Assembly: GCA_033239525.1 (NCBI GenBank)
Contig: BSYO01000030.1
Location: 6,981,119-7,045,118 of the forward strand
Reading direction: 5' to 3'
Length of the DNA stretch: 64,000 nt
Source: Nepenthes gracilis
Lineage: Eukaryota; Streptophyta; Magnoliopsida; Caryophyllales; Nepenthaceae
The notes under the pieces are model-generated. The model was given only the letters and a program-made list of their open reading frames with translations, made no database searches and was not told the origin of the DNA. Position numbers and translations under genes: made by a program. Below, in pieces: positions 47,280 to 58,183 of this stretch (positions are counted from its first letter, which is position 1; every line of letters starts with the position of its first letter).

Positions 47280-48700
47280 GTTATAGGATATAAATAGGTC
47301 TTTAAGACAAAGAAATATTCATTAAATAATATTTAAAAATATAAAGTAAGACTCATTAGTAAATGATTCATTCAAAAGGAAGAAATTAATTAACTGAGAC
47401 TTTTTCTTCTGTATCTAAGAAAGATTCTCTTCGTATTGTTTTGATATTAGTTGCTTATTTTGATATGAAATTATAATAAATGAATATGAAAACAGTATTT
47501 CTAAATGGTGATCTAGAGGATGATATTTATATGAAACAATTAGAAGAATTTTTCTCTAGTGATGGTGAGCAATTAGTATGCAAGCTCAAGAAGTTCATAT
47601 ATGGATTAAAACTAGCTTCCCGTCAATGGTATATTAAATTTGATAATATTATCTCTTTATTTGATTTTGAAGAGAATATTTTGGATTAATGTATATACCA
47701 GAAGGTCAGTGAAAGTAATATTTCTTTTCTTATTTTATATGTAGACGATATTTTACTTGTATCAAATGATAAGGGTTTGTTACATTATGTGAAATAATTT
47801 CTCTCTTATAAATTTGAAATGAAAAATATGGCGATGCATCTTATAACATTGGCATCAAGATTCATCGAGACAGACCACAAGGTATTTTAAGTCTGTCTTA
47901 ACATACCTATATCAATAAAATTTTACAGATATTTTGGATGAAAGATTATTCACCAAGTGTACCACCCATTGTGAAGTATGATAGGTTCAATTTGAACCAA
48001 TATCTGAAAAATAATTTTAAACGGAAACAAATGAAAAACATTCTATATGCTTCCGCTATTGAAAGCTTGATATATACTCAAGTATGAACAAGATCTGACA
48101 TCACTTTTGCAGTGGGAATGTTGAGAAGATTTTAGAGTAATCCAGGTATGAATTATTGGAAAGCTTCTAAGAAAGTAATGAGATATTTTCAATGTAGCAA
48201 GGACTATATGTTTAAATATAAACGGAACGACAATCTAGAAGTATTAGGTTATTCCAATTCAGACTTCGTTAGATGTGTTAATTCACATAAATCAACATCT
48301 GGTTATATATTTATATTTGTCGGTAGAGTTGTATCCTGACGAAATGCAAAGCAAACCTTAATTGCTACTTCCACTATGGAAGTTGAGTTTGTTACTTGTT
48401 TTGAGACTACAAAGTATGGTGTATGGATGAGGAGTTTTATATCCGGGTTTAGAGTGGTGGATTTCATCTCGAGGCCATTGAAAATATATTGTGACAATTT
48501 AGCTACGATTTTTCTGGCTAAAAAAATAAAAGTAGCAATCGAAATAAATATATTGACATTCAGTTTTTAGTCATAACTGAGCATATTAAAGGAAAGAAAA
48601 TTATCATTGAGCATATTAGCACTAAATTGATGATCGCTGATCTTTTGACGAAAGGTATGCCACCATTGAAATTCAAGGATCATATAACTAGAATGGGATT
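47280..48700 (+). pseudogene. Copia B reverse transcriptase and RNase H, broken
   Basis: The open frame at 47480-47689 gives FLNGDLEDDIYMKQLEEFF and CKLKKFIYGLKLASRQWY. LYVDDILLVSNDKG follows (YVDD 47738-47749). The open frames 48148-48339 and 48376-48530 cover RNase H (SKKVMRYFQCSKDY, NSHKSTSGYIF). The end reads STKLMIADLLTKGMPPLKF (to about 48680). Confidence 0.85.
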
Positions 48701-48838
48701 AAGTTTCATTCTGTAATTTTTATTATATGGATAATGATATTTAATAAAATTTCTTATTTGTTTGTGATATTTCTCAAAAAATTTATACACATTATTAGTT
48801 TGTTATTTTGAAAATATCATCAATTGTTGGATTATTTT

Positions 48839-50902
48839 AATATTAACATAATTTTTATTTTCATAAAATAAAATTCGTAAAATATTCGGGAATGATGAGG
48901 TTAAGAAATATAATATATTTTAATATATGGATAATCGAGTTGAAATTAAAAAAATAAAAGAAAGTTATATTTATTTCTTATATTGATGAATAATAAGTTT
49001 TAATAATAACATTAATAAAAATGGACAAATGGAGGAATGTTGATTATTAATTTTTTTAAAAAAAGTTGAAAGAAAAAAAAAAAAAAAAAGAAAATGGGAA
49101 ATCGAAGGGAGAAAAGAATCGGGAGAGAGCCCAGGGGCTAGGGTTTTGATGAAAATTATCTAAGAGAGGGAAATTTTAGTTTTGTCTCTAAATCTAATCT
49201 CTCGAGAATGGTGTGGGCTGAAGCGATTGTGGGTGCGGTGAAGATCAAAACCATAACCGAGGAGAGAAAATCGGCCCGACGGCAATACCGGGTGAGGCGG
49301 AGGAGGCGGCGACGGTCTCGTGAGGTTATGTAGGAAAAATCGGTGGAGAAGGAAGGGCGTGCGGGAGAAGAGGGTTGTCAAGGAGAGGGTTATTTGATTT
49401 TGGTTTATGTTCCACATTTGGCCGAATTTATGGAATGATTAGAGAGAGAAAGGCTCGATTTAGTATTTAACACAAGTTCTAGAATGATGTTGTTCCTTTG
49501 CCCTATTCTTGGATTCGATTTAATTTTCGATGCATTTTGATTGGGAGATTTTACTAGCAAACTAAAGTTTTTTAAATACCCTAAATTTATTAATTGTGTA
49601 CATACATGTAATATTTTATCGGTTGACGGTGGTTTTGTTTTAATTTATGATTTGGAGGGTTTAAAATAGCTGAAGTTATATGTATGTTTGGAATCCGTAT
49701 ATTGTGGACTTGATTGTTCTTAACCATGCATTCTTGCCAATAATCATTTGATACGAGGCAAATTAAATGTATGGAAGATGAGGTATTAGAATCTAAAAAT
49801 TAGGAAGATAAAGTATTCTTTATTTAATTGAGAACCATCGTAAGGAATTGACGGAAAATTAATATAGGATCACCTAATATATAACATAGGTTGCAAAGTG
49901 GTAAAACAATGCAAGTTCCTTATTATGGGAGAGTCAGTACATGGATGGCCTTGAGCTACTAGCCTTTTCCCGATATATTCCGACCTTAAGAAATAGGTAA
50001 CCCTTCCACCTTGGTATCATTATCTTATTCTCCGTTAATCAATGGTTTCTTTAGAGTCACTTCTTGCATCACTCTCAATGAGATACATGCTTTTCCCTAT
50101 CCATAGAAATGTCTAATAGTGATAAAATAACGTGTTTTGATTTATTAGTTTTCTTTTTTCTTGATTTAATGTAATTATCAACATTTTATATCCAACGACG
50201 CGAATGTCTACGTGGAAGTGAAATATGTAAAGGATCATATGATATGATATCTTCTAAGTGAGGTTTTACCGATAGATAAAACATTTTAATGATTCAACAT
50301 ATAATTGAAAGCATTTGCCATACTATTAAAAACTTTCACTTTCATGATGTTTGTCTTTCTCTGATTTTAGATCCCATACCCTGATAGAATGAAACTTTCC
50401 ATTGAAGATTGAGTTTGAAAGATCTTACACGTTGTCTAATGTTTTATGCTTAATGGGATAAAGACACCTTTTTGGTGCATTATTTAGTGCTTTTGCCCTT
50501 GCATCACGGAGGTTTCTATTTTTTTATATTTTTACTATAACATTTGATATTATTTTATTTGTAAGAACGGATGGTGGCTTTGATCATTTTATGAGAAATA
50601 TTGAGTTATTGCATTATGTGGATGCGTTGTTCTTCATTTGATAACAAAAATTGTATTGCCAAGATACATTTTGTACGGGTTTTATATTAAACTTATCATA
50701 TTTGTAATTCGGGATCTATAAGAGTTTATGAAAATCTTATTATTGATTTTATTTTAAGATAAAGGTGAACTAGTATGGTATGGAAGATGACATATTGATA
50801 ACTTATTAAAGTAACAAACATATCATCAATTATTGTTTCTTTAAAGAATAAATATAAAGTTTATTTATAAAATAACATTATACTATTATTGTATATATAA
50901 TA
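48839..50902 (+). repeat. Interleaved mosaic of copia 3' end/LTR blocks and gypsy-LTR blocks
   Basis: Short blocks alternate between two sources, each source advancing in order. Gypsy-like blocks matching 16704-18430 include TTATTTTAATATTAA (48839), AATAAAAGAAAGTTATAT (48952-48970), AGAAAATGGGAAA and the CGGGAGAGAG part (49090-49130), GGGTGAGGCGGAGGAGG (49289-49305) and GCATTATGTGGATG-GTTGTT (50612-50632). Copia-like blocks matching 42387-42530 or 51024-52640 include GAAATATAATATATT (48905), GATTATT-AATTTTTTTAAAA (49041), TTTTAGTTTTGTCTCTAAAT (49172), ACATATAATTGAAAGCAT (50299), GGTGCATTATTTAGTGCTTT (50476) and TTGTATTGCCAAGATACATT (50650). No gene lies here. Confidence 0.7.
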
Positions 50903-51044
50903 AGAAATATAATATATTATAATATATAATAATAATACTCATTAATAATAATAATTTATCACTATGATAATAATATTTATTTCTAAAAAGAGAAATTAAA
51001 GTTTTAGTTAAATAGAAAGTAAAAATATGGATCAAGTAGAAGAA

Positions 51045-51330
51045 TATTGATTATTCAATTTTTTTAAAAAAAGTCAATAGATAATGGTCAATGTTTTTGA
51101 GAAAATGTGCCCAACCTTCTATTCGATCCATTAGATAATTTGATGGAAATTAAGAAATATAGATGGGGTAATTTTAGTTTTGTCTTTTAAATCTAATTTT
51201 AGAATGATGAGGGATTAAGGCTTGGAAGATCAAAACTATAAGTTGATAATTACATGGAAAATTCGAGGGGATAGAAGTGGTTAGTGATCCTTTTATGTGA
51301 AACATTTGATTATTTATGGATGATTAGTTT
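51045..51330 (+). repeat. 3' LTR of copia B
   Basis: Begins TATTGATTATTCAA after a purine-rich AAGTAGAAGAA. It aligns with the 5' LTR at GTCAA(C/T)AGATAATGGTC, TTAGATAATTTGATG, TTTAGTTTTGTC and GGATTAAGGCTTGG. It lacks the TCTAACA end seen at 43398, so its right border is uncertain. Confidence 0.65.
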
Positions 51331-53060
51331 TTAAATTTAATAAAGTTCAAAATTGGTTGTTTTCTTTGATTTTGGATTCTGTTGATAACTACCCACTTTA
51401 TTAAAATTGACAAGCAAACCAAAGTTTTATAAAATAAAACGGCTGATACATTGGATTAATCATTTAGTAAATTTGTCTTAAATTCAGTCTATTAAATCAA
51501 GCTCAAGTTTTATGTAGTGGAACCCAAGTTTAGTTGACTTGATTGTTCTTCATATTCTTTATAGAATAAATATTTTATAAGGTAAAATTAAATGTATAGA
51601 CTACATATAGAATCAAAAAAAGTTACGATAAAGTTGATGAATTAATACCCTGGTACCTATACAATTCTTTGCAATAACAGTTATCACTTGAACAATATTG
51701 TTAGGACTCACCTCTTCAATGACTTCATTCATCAAATTAAAGATAAAGTATATATCTTTATTTCTCCTGAATAATCAATTTTAAGAAATATAATTATCTT
51801 AATTTTAGTTATAAAGTTAATCAAAATCTTTAATAATCACTTTTATATTCCAATACAATTTTCCCCTTTCATATTCCTTTAAAACTATAACAATCTTTTA
51901 ATATTATTTTCAAATTTTAAAGTAATGTAATGATCAAATATTATAAGTAACAAAAGTATACTAAAGTGAGTTATTATAAAAATATATAATATGGGTTTCA
52001 TACTAAATATAAATGATCAATGATCCATGATAACTTTAAAATAAAATATTTTAACAATCTCAACATATAATTGAAAGCATACCATACTGTTAAAAACGTT
52101 CACTTTCATTTGCATTTGTCTTTCTCTTCTTTGAATCATACCCACATAGAATAAAGATCTCCATTGAAGATTGAGTTTGGAAAGATCTTACACTGTCTAA
52201 TAATACTTGATTGGATAAGGACACCTTTTTGGTGCATTATTTAGTGCTTTTGCCTTTGCATCACTTTTTATTTTTTTATATATTTTTACTTTATCATTTG
52301 ATATTACTTTTTTGTAAAAACTAATTTCTAAATCGGGTATTTTTACTAATTGAGTACGGACCCTTGTGTAAGAATTTTTCTTTATTTGATGACAAAAATT
52401 GTATTGCCAAGATACATTTTTACCTCCTTTATTAAACTTATTATATCTTGTAAGATACATCTATAAGAGTTTATCATTATCTTCTTTATTGTAAGATAAA
52501 GGTGAACTAGTATTAGTATCAGAATATTACATATTAATAACTTATTAAAGTAACAAACAAATATTTAATATATTGTTTCTTTAAAAAGCTAAATATATAT
52601 ATAATAATAGTATATACTATTATTGTATATATAGTAACAATATAATACTATTATTGTGTATAATAATAATAATAATAAAGAGAAATGAAAGAGAAAAAGA
52701 AAGAAAAGAATAGAAAAAAGGAAGAACGACAAAAGAAGAATAAAATTTAGGGTTCAAATATTATATGAGTGATGTATTCAAAATTCTATTCTACAGTGAG
52801 AATAATGTATTCAAAAGTAAGAAAGTGAGAATATTATCTTTGTGTTTGACATTTCTATCTATTTTAGGCGATGAAGTTTGAGCATTGAAAATCTTCGGCT
52901 CTTCAATTCAATAGAATGGAGGATTCGAGGGGGATAGAAGTGAGTAGTGATATGTGAAACATGAGAAAGGAACAATTTTTTAAATTTAATAAACAAAATT
53001 GTATAGTTTTTATAAATTTGGATGAAAAGCCCACAACTTCTTTAATTTACCAAATGCCCC
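51331..53060 (+). repeat. Duplicated AT-rich intergenic segment
   Basis: Sequence at 52040-52640 repeats the copia-side blocks of 50290-50900. Sequence at 52905-53000 repeats 51245-51360 (GGATTCGAGGGGG-ATAGAAGTG, TTTTTAAATTTAATAAA). An (AAT)n plus GA-rich stretch lies at 52660-52745, as in the gypsy LTRs. No coding signal. Confidence 0.6.
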
Positions 53061-53089
53061 ATAATATTTTAAAAATTAGAAACTTATCC

Positions 53090-53350
53090 AACGTATTTAA
53101 AACATATCCAAAACGTGTTGAACGTGTCTAAAGCGTGTCTAAATGTGTCAAAACATGTTCAGTGTGTGTCCAAAGTGTGTCAGGACACATTCAGAGGGTA
53201 TCTGAAATGTGTTAGAATAAAAATAAATAAATCAACATGTTGGGATATGTGTTGAACATATGTCCCAACGCGTCTAGGGCATGTCGATATCTGGTATGTA
53301 TTGGACAGTGACACATCAATCCTAAAAGAGTATCTGCGTTTCATAGTCTC
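53090..53350. repeat. Degenerate GTGTCC/GACAC minisatellite
   Basis: Many near-repeats of about 10-12 bp (AACGTGTCTAAA, GCGTGTCTAAA, TGTGTCAAAACATG, GTGTCCAAAGTGTGTC, and TGTCCCAACGCGTC) fill this stretch, ending ATCTGCGTTTCATAG. Similar GTGTCCGACAC-type clusters are familiar in plant intergenic DNA. Confidence 0.65.
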
Positions 53351-53359
53351 CGGCCTAAA

Positions 53360-54895
53360 ATTAGAGTATTTTATTCTTTGATTCATAATTATTTTAATAT
53401 ATATAATTATCTTAATCTGATTCTAAATTCAAAATCTAGTAATCAATTCTATATTCCATCAATTTAAATTCAAATCGACATTAGAACATAAACTCATATT
53501 AAATATCATCAAATGACATAAATAATAATAATATAATGATCAAATTATAGGACTCAAAAGTCACACTGACACGCTAAAACTATATAAATATATAAATCAT
53601 GCTAAAAAATCATACTAATATATAAATGATCCATGATAACTTTACTAATAAATGATAAATTTTAAAGTTTGAGTTGTGATTGTTTTTATATAATTAAAAG
53701 TGATATATCACTATTTATGATCCATGAGTAAGCTAACTGCATATAATCATTACAGATTGGGCTAAATATCACTTTTTAATTTGTGAATGATAGATTCAAC
53801 CATTAATTTAGTAATAATATATTATGACATATTTAAATATATTTTATGAATTCTTTATAATAGTTCATATTTAGTTAAATTAAGACCTCTACTCAAATAT
53901 AGTACATTCTTATTTTTTCATATTGAATAAAATAATTTCTTTATCTAAGTAAATCTTGAGTTTCTTCATTTTCTTTAAATATGTAACATGCAAAGTAATG
54001 AAAAAAATTATGAATATGTAAAAACTTTAATGTATAATTTAAAAGCATGTAGGAATTATATTATTTAATTTAAAAATATGCAAAATTATTTGCATAGATT
54101 TTTTTTTAAAAATCAAGATAGTTTGTGAAATTTTAATATTTTTAAATAAAAATATACATAAATGTTTATCTAAAAATCAATGACATACAATAATATATAT
54201 AAATAATTCAAAGATATATAGGAGCATTGAACAAAAATTGAGCACTTAAATATGATTTATATAAAGTAAAGACATGAATTTGATAAAATTTTATAAAATG
54301 AGAGTAGGATTTCATGCATACAAGATCTAAAATAGTTGAAGTACAAAATTAAGATATATATATAAGTATTTAAAATAATAAATCCTAAAAAATTGTAGAA
54401 AAGATTAACAATAAGAGAACAAATGATTTGGATGCACTTATATTCACTTGATTTTAGTCAAAAATTATTTAATTTCACCTTAAATCCTTCTTCTCCTCTT
54501 TTCTCTGTTTTTTTCCTCTTTTTCTATTCTCTTTCTTTCTCTTCTCTCATAAATAACCCCAAATGAGTTAAAATCGATTAAAAGATCTATTTATAAAAAA
54601 ACAAATATATGAGCACCGGTATGGCATGGATCAAACACTGAGGTATAATTCATACCTCATATAAGCACATCTCAAATATATATCAAACGCTAATATTTTG
54701 TCCTAAATATGTATATGTACTATTAAGTATAAATATTCTACCTAAAATATACTCATATAATCATAAGTTAGACATTACTCGAGATAATTTATTAAATTTA
54801 AAACTTAATTTTTATCCTAAAATTTTAATTAATCTCAAAAGTTCATCAATTTAAATAAATAAATTATTATTAAAATATTTTTTAAAAAATTCACA
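53360..54895. repeat. AT-rich repeat H, uninterrupted copy
   Basis: Aligns with 18975-20508 plus 34946-35915 and therefore shows the sequence before the chromovirus insertion. A CT-rich tract lies at 54485-54550. No open frame of note. Confidence 0.55.
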
Positions 54896-54929
54896 TCATA
54901 TAGTGAATGTTGGGAAGGCTCAGTTTCAT

Positions 54930-55450
54930 CACAAGTTTGATGGTCTCACTTAGGCCTAGTCTTGCAGGAGTCCCGTTTGCCCAAGGTCCGCGGGTTCTAG
55001 TCGTTGCACCAAGAGGAAGGTAAATTTGAAGATGATGCTTAGTTGGAGAGCCTTGGAGATGGTATTTAGTTAGAGAGCCTAGTTGGAGCTGTATTGATAT
55101 TATGTATTTTAGTTGAAATACATTCAAATACATTATGATTTATTATGTTAATTTTGGTTGTTTCTTCTTCGGTTTGATGTATCCAAATTTTTGACTGTTA
55201 GTGGTCGATTTTATTATTTATGGCAAAATGATAATTATGTTTTTTATAAGATTGGAATTTTTTATTAGTAGGATAATGAGTGGTGGTTAAATTGGTTTTG
55301 GATGGCCACAACTTGTGGGTATCAAAGCATAAGATTTGGAATCTTAGGCTTATCGTAGTAGGAGTTCCATTTGATTAGAGATCGATGGGTAAAGGTCGCT
55401 ACACAAAGAAGGAGAATTTGAAGATTTCTGCAAGATTTCTCCACTATAAG
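54930..55450 (+). repeat. Two related modules near a primer-binding-site-like sequence
   Basis: A ~100-bp module (CTTAGGCCTAGTCTTGCAGG, AGTCCCGTTTG, GTCGTTGCACCAAGAGGAAGG, AATTTGAAGATG) at about 54945-55040 recurs diverged at about 55340-55425. TTGTGGGTATCAAAGC stands at 55312-55327, just before the second copy, like a primer-binding site. It may be a relic of another LTR element leader. Confidence 0.45.
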
Positions 55451-57890
55451 AGAAGGAACATTTTAGAGGAAAGTTAACGTGTTAGTATACACCAGGGCCA
55501 TGTGTGCAGTGTTGTGAGACAAGACTTACTGCCTGTAGGTTGATTAATGCATAATAACAAATTAGATTTTTGAAAACTGTGGAGACGTAGGGTGACAATG
55601 GGATTTGTTGATTGACATAAAGAACATTAGACAGCAAAATGGTGGGCCTATGACATATTACCATGTTGAGGATTGAGACTCCTCTCAGAGACATAGCTTC
55701 TCAAACCTAGCATCGGCTCCTAAATTTAGGGGATAGTGTTAGGATTATATATTCTTTTAACATTGATAAAATAAAGACAATATTGAAAAATTATGTTAAC
55801 TATCCTAGATGCGGTCAAGTCAATATTATCGATCTAAATACTACTGTAAGAGTAAAGAGGCTTAGTCATAATATAGGATTGAGACCATTCAACTGGGCAA
55901 GAAGAATATTAGTGTCTGCTTTCAAGCAAAAAATATTGCCTGTCCCTTTACTCGATAGCCGCTGTGTGTTGCTTCAATATATAGTGATACATAGGATGTC
56001 TAAAAAGCTGGATGACTTTGTCCAAAAGGGGGAGGACAAAAAATAAGCTAATTGGATAGTATAATATAGCAGCGCCTATTATAAATCATCAAAATGATAT
56101 AAATGCATCCTTGACTCATAATAGATAACTAATTAGAAATAGTCACATATTTAATGGTTCTTTTAAGCCATTGTGCAACAAATACTCCATCAACCATCTA
56201 TCAAAGTGATTTGAAACAAATTTATTAAGATATGAGAAGGTTATTGGTCAAGAAAAGTTACCGTGCTAAGATTTAACGCATGATTATTTCCTAACTATTA
56301 TAAGCAAGAGAAGCATTCATTTTTAAAAGGAGACCCAATTACCATTTAGTGGAATTTGATATTCTCATTGGTAAGTAGACAACATCTTAAAGAAATTATT
56401 TTATTTGCAAAAAGAACGAGAGTATTTTAACATCATAGGCCATTTCAAATATTTATTCCATAGACCCATTTCTCCTGCAGAGCTTATTTGATGAGCTTAG
56501 TTTATCCATTGTTATAGCCAAATATAATGGTTCCTTGATGAGATTCTAAGAATCGATAATTTTTTAATCATCTTATTCAGTTTGAATATAAAATTAATTT
56601 AGATATCAGAAGAATTTTCTTAAAAACAATATCCGAGCCCCCTCCACTTTATTGTATGCTGAGTGCACGATCTCGATAATGACATTTAGATACAGATATC
56701 ATATCATATGATCATCATTCTAGATAAATATCAGTTTAGGCACAAATTAGATTATAACAAATAATGAGATGTTGTAATAATTAGATTAGAGCATTTGTGC
56801 AGAAATGACAACTGTAATTTTTAATAATGGAAAAATTATATAATGTTTTTTCCTTTTGACAGTTTTTTGCATCAACATTGAGACAAAATTTATGAAAATT
56901 TAATCAAGCAAAATAAACTTTAACAAACTGTTTATACAATTATAATTTTTACTGTTATTTTCCATTTAATCAAAACATAACAAAATTTATAATTTTTATA
57001 TTGTTTTCAATTTTTTTAAATCAAAATCTTATAATTTATATATTGTCGTCCCTTTTTATATTAATTTATACATTGAAAAGAGAAAATCTAAATGCAACAT
57101 CAATCAACCGCTGGTAGGTTTTCGTTTGCAATGTGGCTTTCCTTTATTTATCGAAATATTTTCCCTGTCATCAACTCTTGATATAAGGCAAGAATACTGT
57201 GGTTTGGGGTTTAAAAAAGCTCCATTTTTAATAGATATAGAAATACTTATTTTTTTATATTTTAGCTATTTATTTTTAGTGAATAAATGCTATTTAACTA
57301 TTTTTTAAAAAATTAAAGAATTAGTCAAAATTAATTATTTTAAAAATTAGTTAAAAAATTTAAAAATCTAAAAATAAAAAGTAGTCGAAATTAGTCAAAA
57401 AATCTAAAAATAGAAAAATAATGCCGGGTCTGTCTACCCGATCTTAGTTAATTAGACCCAACAATTTTTATTTTGTTTTTAAATATTAAGATAAATATAA
57501 AAATGGTATGTTTATATAAATATTTTAAAATATTTTTAAGTAAATTTTTATGATTTTACATAACTTTAAAATATTTCAGGTGACATAAATGTAATTATAA
57601 AAAATTAAAATAGAAAATTGATTTTGAGTTGGCTCATCTGATTTGGATGATTGATGGGCACAAGCATGGATTTTTAGTTTAAAATAGAAAATTCACCTTG
57701 ATCTTATTTAGTTGCGGACAATTTAACTTTTAAATTTTATTTTACATAAGAATTATTAATATAATGTCATTTTTTTTTTTAATTTCATTAAATTTTTATA
57801 ATCATTTATAAATTTTAGACCCAATTTCTACAATCATATCATGAGGACTTAAATAAAGCAAGAATTCGAGACGACCGTGAAACCTTTATC
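55451..57890. other. Intergenic, unrecognised
   Basis: An 87-codon ORF at 55783-56046 has a basic C-terminus and no recognisable domain, and a purine tract (AAGGGGGAGGACAAAAAA) ends it, so it may be retrotransposon debris. The rest is AT-rich with no coding signal. Confidence 0.35.
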
Positions 57891-58117
57891 GTCAATGTCA
57901 TGTGAAGACGACGCATCCCAAAACCAAATTATCGGATGCTGGTTCAAATGCACCAAATGGGATTAAAATGAAAAATTATGCCACCACCCAAAATCCCATT
58001 TGACCTGCTGCTCAACTTAGCGCGAGGGGTTCTCATCACATGTTGCGTAGGGTCAAGAGAGAGGGAAGCTTGGGCATCAGATATCTCGAATTTCTGAGCT
58101 AACTTTTTCCCCTAGAT

Positions 58118-58183
58118 ATGCTCAAGCTTTGTTTGATGGCCTCTCATGGCTTCACCCCTGGTTTGGTTTTGTACCATCAACAG
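58118..58183 (+). CDS. Exon 1 of the right-hand gene
   Basis: 22 codons with phase-0 donor CAG|GTGATG. The start ATG lies two bases after TTTTTCCCCTAG, which with CTAAC a little upstream could be a leader-intron acceptor. Reading through the donor continues open for some 30 more codons to a TGA, but without family similarity. Confidence 0.6.

Larger units (their letters stand above)
43067..51330 (+). mobile_element. Ty1/copia copy B, gag to RNase H, with GC-rich insert and mosaic 3' end
   Basis: 5' LTR 43067-43398, primer-binding site TTTGGTATCAAAG (43399-43411), long leader interrupted by a 1-kb GC-rich segment, gag from about 45490, knuckle, protease, integrase, RT (YVDD 47738-47749), RNase H to about 48700, a scrambled stretch 48839-50902, then polypurine-like AAGTAGAAGAA and 3' LTR from 51045. 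Several ORFs of 60-72 codons survive, so it is less decayed than copy A, but no full polyprotein remains. Confidence 0.82.
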
